From Cytophagales bacterium UBA2561 (GTDB lineage: Bacteria; Bacteroidota; Bacteroidia; Cytophagales; Thermoflexibacteraceae), in the NCBI GenBank assembly GCA_002340355.1, contig DDLX01000015.1:62001-126000 (forward strand): a stretch of DNA of 64,000 bases, read 5' to 3'. The notes beneath the pieces were generated by a model, which saw nothing but the letters and a program-made list of their open reading frames with translations, was not told the DNA's origin and made no database searches. Below, in pieces: positions 59,934 through 64,000 of the stretch; the stretch's first letter is position 1; each line of letters begins with the position of its first letter. The translations under genes were made by a program, and so were the position numbers.

Positions 59934-60572
59934 CTACCGTAAAAAAGGATTATGTAATTTTTCAAAACCAATGGTTGTTTCTCCGCCATGTCCTGTATAA
60001 ACTACGGTATCATTGGGCAATTTGAACATTTTTTCTTTAATACTTTTGATGAGTGTTGGATGATGTCCCCCAGGTAAATCTGTTCGTCCAATACTGCCAT
60101 AAAACAAGACATCTCCATTAATACAAAACTCTTGCTCAGAAGAGTAAAAAACCACGTGTCCAGGGGAGTGTCCAGGTGTAAATAAAACTTCTAACTCACT
60201 ATTCCCAAATTGAATTTTATCGGTTTCATCAATAAACTTATCAGGCGTAGAAGATTCGACATTCCGAAAACCATAACTCTGAGCATATACTGGAATATTA
60301 TGCAATGGTTTTTCTTCTAACTTATGAATGAATAAAGGGACTTTCCATGTTTCCTTTACAAAACGATTGCCTAATACATGATCAATATGGCAATGTGTAT
60401 TAATCAAATACTTGGGGTTCAGTTTATTATCATCAATAAAGCCTTTCAATTCCTCTTTTTCGTATGGTTGAAAACATCCCGGGTCGATGATAATACACTC
60501 CTTTGTTTCATCCCATAAAACGTAAGTGTTTTCCTGAAAAGGATTAAATATAAATTTTTGAATTTCAATCAT
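59934..60572 (-). CDS. MBL-fold hydrolase (glyoxalase II-like)
   Basis: The metallo-beta-lactamase zinc motif is NTHCHIDHVLGN (His60, His62, Asp64, His65). Further ligands are in FTPGHSPGHVVFY and VYTGHGGETTIG. The opening EIQKFIFNPFQENTYVLWDE and the 212-residue length match YcbL-type hydroxyacylglutathione hydrolase-like proteins. The physiological thioester is not known; Bacteroidota usually lack glutathione. It starts 22 bases after mazG and is likely cotranscribed. Confidence 0.88.
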   Translation of the reverse strand: MIEIQKFIFNPFQENTYVLWDETKECIIIDPGCFQPYEKEELKGFIDDNKLNPKYLINTHCHIDHVLGNRFVKETWKVPLFIHKLEEKPLHNIPVYAQSYGFRNVESSTPDKFIDETDKIQFGNSELEVLFTPGHSPGHVVFYSSEQEFCINGDVLFYGSIGRTDLPGGHHPTLIKSIKEKMFKLPNDTVVYTGHGGETTIGFEKLHNPFLR

Positions 60573-60594
60573 TCTTATGTCATTTTATATGATT

Positions 60595-61419
60595 TCAGAC
60601 CAATTTTGTTTTTGCTTCTTGCCAATATTCTTCCATTTCTTCGAGAGACATTACATCCCAATTTTTTCCTTCTTTTTGGCTTTGTTCTTCCAAATAATTA
60701 AATCGTTGTATAAATTTGAGGTTGGTTTTTTCTAATGCTGTTTCAGGATTTACGCCAATAAATCGAGCATAATTAATCAATGAAAAAAGTAAATCCCCAA
60801 ACTCTTCTTCTATTTTTTCTTTATTAGCATCTTGATTATTAGTATTTTCAGCTTTTTTTAATTCGGCATTGAGTTCACTCACCTCTTCCTGAACCTTTTC
60901 CCAAACTTGGTTGGCATTTTCCCAATCAAAACCAACTCCTCGTGCTTTTTCTTGAATTCGTTGGGCTTTAACCAAAGCAGGTAAAGATTTTGGAACACCA
61001 CCTAAGACGGTTTGTTTATGTCCTTTCTCAGATTTCTCTTCTAATTTAATTTTTTCCCAATTTCGTTTGACAGTTTCCTCGTCTTCAGCTGAAATTTCTC
61101 CATAAATATGTGGGTGTCTTCGAATTAGTTTTTCACAAATCCCTTCTAATACGTCTCCAATATCAAAATCTTGAGTTTCCGAAGCAATTTTAGCATAAAA
61201 TACAATATGTAAAAATAAATCGCCTAATTCTTTTTTAACTTCCTCTAAATCACGAGTTAAAATAGCATCCGATAATTCATAAACTTCTTCAATAGATAAA
61301 TATCGGATAGATTCTAGGGTTTGTTTTTTATCCCAAGGGCATTGTTCCCGTAGCTCATTCATAATACGCAACAAACGCTGAAACTGCTCAGTATATCTCG
61401 GGTTTTCTGGATTAACCAT
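60595..61419 (-). CDS. mazG: Nucleoside triphosphate pyrophosphohydrolase
   Basis: MazG hydrolyses NTPs to NMP and PPi and helps control damaged nucleotides and (p)ppGpp. The first domain has CPWDKKQTLESIRYLSIEE and VYELSDAI (Glu44, Glu45, Glu48), then KKELGDLFLHIVFYA. The second domain repeats the motif as EEVSELNAELKKA and EEFGDLLFSLINYARF. At 274 aa it is a two-domain MazG of normal length. The gene lies between the MBL hydrolase (22 bases) and the CheB-like gene (41 bases). Confidence 0.93.
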   Translation of the reverse strand: MVNPENPRYTEQFQRLLRIMNELREQCPWDKKQTLESIRYLSIEEVYELSDAILTRDLEEVKKELGDLFLHIVFYAKIASETQDFDIGDVLEGICEKLIRRHPHIYGEISAEDEETVKRNWEKIKLEEKSEKGHKQTVLGGVPKSLPALVKAQRIQEKARGVGFDWENANQVWEKVQEEVSELNAELKKAENTNNQDANKEKIEEEFGDLLFSLINYARFIGVNPETALEKTNLKFIQRFNYLEEQSQKEGKNWDVMSLEEMEEYWQEAKTKLV

Positions 61420-61460
61420 ACTTTAAGAACTTGGATTTTTGAATGGATTTGATTCTATTT

Positions 61461-62030
61461 TTAGTGTAATAATTGCTCTACTACCTCTGTTATCTCATTA
61501 GCTTTCAAGATATAATCTACAGATGTAACCTTTAGTGCTTCTTGGGTCATCGTATCAATAAAACAATCCGCAGGGTCTTGTATAATTGCAATGCCACCTT
61601 GCTGTTTTATCATTTTTAGTCCTGTTGCTCCATCCTTATTTGCTCCTGTCACTAAAACTCCAATAGCTTTAGCCTTAAAAACTTCACTAATAGACATAAA
61701 AAGTACATCAATGGAAGGACGAGAATAATGGACTAAAGGTGTTCGAGAGAGTGAAGCGGTTTGGTTGGTTTCGACTACTAAATGATAGTCAGCAGGCGCA
61801 ATATAAACATGATTGGGCAATAAAACCTGACCATTGTGAGGTTCAAGAACAGGCATGGGCGTAGAATACTGAATTACTTTGACCAAATTAGAGGTACTAT
61901 CATGTGCCATACGATGCATTCCCACAATAATTGGAATGTTCAGAGGACGACGTATATTTTTCAAAATCGTCTTCAAAACCTGAATGCTCCCCGCCGAGCC
62001 ACCAATGACAAGAACTTCGTAATTTTCCAC
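61461..62030 (-). CDS. Stand-alone CheB-type methylesterase domain protein
   Basis: The protein carries only the CheB catalytic domain. Ser12 is in IGGSAGSIQVL, His39 in GMHR and Asp133 in TGANKDGATG; PADYHL and SRTPLVHYSRPSIDVLF complete the family blocks. The CheY-like receiver domain of classic CheB is absent, but a separate receiver protein is encoded 27 bases upstream. No che receptor or CheR gene is in the window. The start is GTG at 62030; a stop lies three codons upstream and no ATG precedes the first strand. It probably demethylates, or deamidates, receptor-like proteins of a sensory system. Confidence 0.85.
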   Translation of the reverse strand: MENYEVLVIGGSAGSIQVLKTILKNIRRPLNIPIIVGMHRMAHDSTSNLVKVIQYSTPMPVLEPHNGQVLLPNHVYIAPADYHLVVETNQTASLSRTPLVHYSRPSIDVLFMSISEVFKAKAIGVLVTGANKDGATGLKMIKQQGGIAIIQDPADCFIDTMTQEALKVTSVDYILKANEITEVVEQLLH

Positions 62031-62057
62031 AACTCAAAGCAAGGTTAAAAGTTAAGA

Positions 62058-62459
62058 TTACGTTTGGTTTTCTTCAAACGCATGATATTTTAATACAATT
62101 AATAACTCTTTAATCACACGATTCAAATAAGTTAAGCAGGCTTCACTTTTCATCAGGTAATTATAAACACCTTCGGCTTGAGCTTCTGCCAATACATCCA
62201 TATCACGTTGTGCAGATACCACCACGATACGAATATTTTCATCAAATGCCCTAATTTTTCGAATTAGATCAAGTCCATTGATGTCAGGCAAATTCAAATC
62301 GGCAATGACAATATCGGGTTTTTCAGGTAAAGCCTCCAGTAATTTATTTCCTAAGTCGAAGTTTCGGACTTCTAAATCTTCAATCCCTGATAGGGCTAAT
62401 TGTAATAAAAGTCCTTCAGTTCGGTTGTCTTCTATGACGAATAATTTGTATTTTTTCAT
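62058..62459 (-). CDS. Single-domain response regulator
   Basis: This 133-residue receiver domain has the acidic pair Glu10/Asp11 (FVIEDNRTEG), the phosphorylation site Asp54 (IVIADLNLP), the Ser/Thr VVSAQR and Lys109 (YLMKSE). No output domain is attached, as in CheY. It sits 27 bases ahead of the stand-alone CheB domain, so the pair may do together what a fused CheB does (inference). No histidine kinase adjoins. Confidence 0.88.
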   Translation of the reverse strand: MKKYKLFVIEDNRTEGLLLQLALSGIEDLEVRNFDLGNKLLEALPEKPDIVIADLNLPDINGLDLIRKIRAFDENIRIVVVSAQRDMDVLAEAQAEGVYNYLMKSEACLTYLNRVIKELLIVLKYHAFEENQT

Positions 62460-62598
62460 GCGTTCTGCAACTATTTTGGTGATGAGTTCATTTGGTTGCT
62501 GATACTAGGACAAGATATAAAAAAAATTTGGGTTTGTTATTTATTGGCACTCATCGCATTTTTTTTACAGATATAAAAGTTCAGGGATTTATAGAAAT

Positions 62599-62626
62599 CA
62601 GTTGACTGCGAATATACAGCCAACTG
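62599..62626 (-). terminator. Terminator of the coiled-coil lipoprotein gene
   Basis: CAGTTGACTG (62599-62608) pairs with CAGCCAACTG (62617-62626) with one mismatch, across 8 bases. It lies about 20 bases behind the stop on the minus strand and is followed by ATTTCTATAAAT. Confidence 0.55.
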
Positions 62627-62646
62627 TTAAAATAAAAATCTTAAAT

Positions 62647-63615
62647 CTAATTAAACTTCCAACTTTTAGAGAATAATTTGACAAAATCTTTTTCAGAATG
62701 GTTTTCACCTTTCATCTTTACAGAAAGCTGATGCTCTCCTTTCACAGTAATAGAAAAAGGCTTTATATTTTTGATGGTTATCGTTTCATCCTTTCGTCCA
62801 AATGTTACTTTTCCATCGTATAATTCGGCAGGGTTTCCGTCTGGTTGTTTACAAATTAATCTGACATTCATGACCAACTTGCGAGGTCGCCCTACTTCAC
62901 GAGTGATTTTCAAGTCGAAAGTGGCTTGCCCCGTATTTTTGTTAGAAGCCGAAAGATAAACCTTGAAATTTGATTTGTACTCATTAAAGAACACACCCTG
63001 ATTATTAATTGCATCTTGTAGCTCCTTGAGTTCACGCTGATAATAACTAATCATCCGTTCGTATTTTCGTTCAGAGCGTTTGGCTAAAGCACGTTCTCGT
63101 TCCAAAACTGTCATTAAAGAGTCGAACCTTGCTGAGTTATCAGAGTTATTTTGTTTTTTTTGAACTTTGGCTAACTTGATTCCCTGAATTTCATTCAGCC
63201 GATTTCTGACTACTGTAATTTGGTTTTCACTGAGGTAATCAAGGGTTTTGTCAAGCTCACTTTTAACTTTCCGATATTGACGTTCTTTGTCTTCGAGGGA
63301 CTTCTGCCAATAATTCACTTGTTGACGTAATTGACCAAACTGTTGCATAATGGAATCACGGCTACTCAATCCTGAAATATCTTTTTCAGTTTGATTCTCA
63401 CTAATTTTTAGTTGTTTTTTGAGGAGTTTTACTTCCTTTTTCTCGTATTTTAATTGTTTGAGGGCATCGTCCAGCATGATACGTTGGTTCATGATTTTTT
63501 CCTTATACATTTCCCGCTCATTTTTTTCGAGTTCGTTATTTTGACACGAAAAAAGTAAGGAGAAAGTGGCTATCCATGCCATACGTCTGCCATAGGTATA
63601 TAGGTTCGAGAACAT
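62647..63615 (-). CDS. Coiled-coil lipoprotein, unknown function
   Basis: The N-terminus AWIATFSLLFSCQNNE is a lipoprotein signal with Cys24 of the frame used. Residues 28-220 are a long charged coiled coil (for instance ALKQLKYEKKEVKLLKKQ, ERALAKRSERKYERMISYY). The last ~100 residues form a beta-rich domain (TFDLKITREVGRPRKLVMNV, KPFSITVKGEHQLSVKM). No family is recognised. The first ATG (63615) is used; the Met at 63582 would also give a signal peptide. The next gene upstream (63624-64000) ends 9 bases before the start and is surely in the same operon. Confidence 0.6.
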   Translation of the reverse strand: MFSNLYTYGRRMAWIATFSLLFSCQNNELEKNEREMYKEKIMNQRIMLDDALKQLKYEKKEVKLLKKQLKISENQTEKDISGLSSRDSIMQQFGQLRQQVNYWQKSLEDKERQYRKVKSELDKTLDYLSENQITVVRNRLNEIQGIKLAKVQKKQNNSDNSARFDSLMTVLERERALAKRSERKYERMISYYQRELKELQDAINNQGVFFNEYKSNFKVYLSASNKNTGQATFDLKITREVGRPRKLVMNVRLICKQPDGNPAELYDGKVTFGRKDETITIKNIKPFSITVKGEHQLSVKMKGENHSEKDFVKLFSKSWKFN

Positions 63616-63623
63616 AAAGGCTA

Positions 63624-64000
63624 TTATTTATTGATTTCCTGTACTTCGAGGTACATTAATTCATTTTCGGTTGTGGTTTTTAAGTTAATTACCCGAATCG
63701 TATCGGCTGAATAGACCGTGCCAAGGTACTGTAAATAATTTTGAATACTCATTCTCACGGGTTTAGATTCAATCCAGAGGGTATCGGACGCATCAATGAT
63801 TTGGTAATCTTCTCGGACTAAAATTTGAAAGTCTGAAGAAGGAAAACAGCACCGAATGGGTTCTAAATCTGCATTTTTATTCTTTTTTAAGGTCTGACTC
63901 AGTTGATTAAGTCGAAACTCTATCTCTTCTGAAGTACAAGCACATGAAGATACAGTCCCTTGATTTTTTTGAGCTTGAAGAAAAATGAGGTAATTAATCA
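63624..64000 (-). CDS. Exported protein, C-terminal part (5' end outside window)
   Basis: A frame open to the right edge runs to the stop at 63624-63626 and encodes 125 residues. It begins INYLIFLQAQKNQGTVSSCA, which looks like the end of a signal peptide (cleavage after QA) followed by a Cys-containing mature start, then CTSEEIEFRLNQLSQTL. The last part, SADTIRVINLKTTTENELMYLEVQ, is beta-rich. No family is recognised. Cys residues (SCACT, IRCCF) are unusually many for so short a piece. Its stop lies 9 bases before the coiled-coil lipoprotein start, so both probably act at the same place. Confidence 0.6.
   Translation of the reverse strand, partial: INYLIFLQAQKNQGTVSSCACTSEEIEFRLNQLSQTLKKNKNADLEPIRCCFPSSDFQILVREDYQIIDASDTLWIESKPVRMSIQNYLQYLGTVYSADTIRVINLKTTTENELMYLEVQEINK

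Overview
The window reads as an AT-rich chromosomal segment of a Bacteroidota bacterium, most likely of the Cytophagales type. Four things point there. A very large secreted protein ends in a type IX secretion sorting domain. Several genes belong to families typical of the phylum (GSCFA, imelysin lipoprotein, DUF4175, TPR histidine kinase paired with a REC-HTH regulator). Start codons mostly lack Shine-Dalgarno sequences. Boxes of the form TAnnTTTG, the known Bacteroidetes -7 element, precede many genes. Oxygen-dependent HemF and a carotenoid desaturase suggest an aerobic, pigmented organism. The taxonomic placement is inference.

Layout. 1-2570: 3' part of hemF, ubiE/menG and a GSCFA gene. 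2821-8684: minus-strand operon (AddB-like PD-(D/E)XK protein, CrtD/CrtI-type desaturase, SpoIIAA-like protein, GNAT). 8825-13507: M48 protease, pentapeptide protein, AAA ATPase and a helical-repeat protein. 13767-14531: gene-free and holding a MITE-like element. 14532-15966: thiE-thiG. 16133-16319: broken DUF2442 gene. 16403-20482: DUF4175 membrane coiled-coil protein and an RsbW-like kinase. 20588-24149: ABC ATPase, Ca2+ antiporter and NAD(P)HX repair enzyme. 24277-27234: Imm51-like orphan, second MITE-like copy, and AraC divergent from an FMN hydroxyacid oxidase. 27345-35877: REC-HTH regulator, TPR histidine kinase and the giant T9SS substrate. 36047-43946: SixA, siroheme synthase, HPt-like protein, ATP-grasp protein, a 935-residue TPR protein, GNAT and a GT2 glycosyltransferase. 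44075-45940: a two-gene ATPase/TOPRIM-like module. 46047-50717: leuA, udk-trkA, an RRM protein and an imelysin lipoprotein. 51160-51460: tRNA-Arg, tRNA-Pro and tRNA-Ser. 51644-64000: secreted protein, parE, M1 peptidase, relA/spoT with a structured leader, a minus-strand cluster (REC protein, CheB-like, mazG, MBL hydrolase, EAD-like protein), a coiled-coil lipoprotein and a partial gene.

Most genes are housekeeping. The parts most worth attention are the following. A pair of homologous intergenic elements (14191-14325 and 24865-25040) has about 83% identity over 127 aligned bases, and terminal inverted repeats are visible in one copy. A 22-bp perfect inverted repeat shows the 3' end of the histidine kinase gene reappearing upstream of the T9SS gene. 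The ATPase/TOPRIM pair resembles OLD/PARIS-type defence modules. The relA leader can fold into three nested stems. There is an apparently leaderless udk mRNA and a decayed DUF2442 gene. No CRISPR array, prophage or complete insertion sequence is visible.
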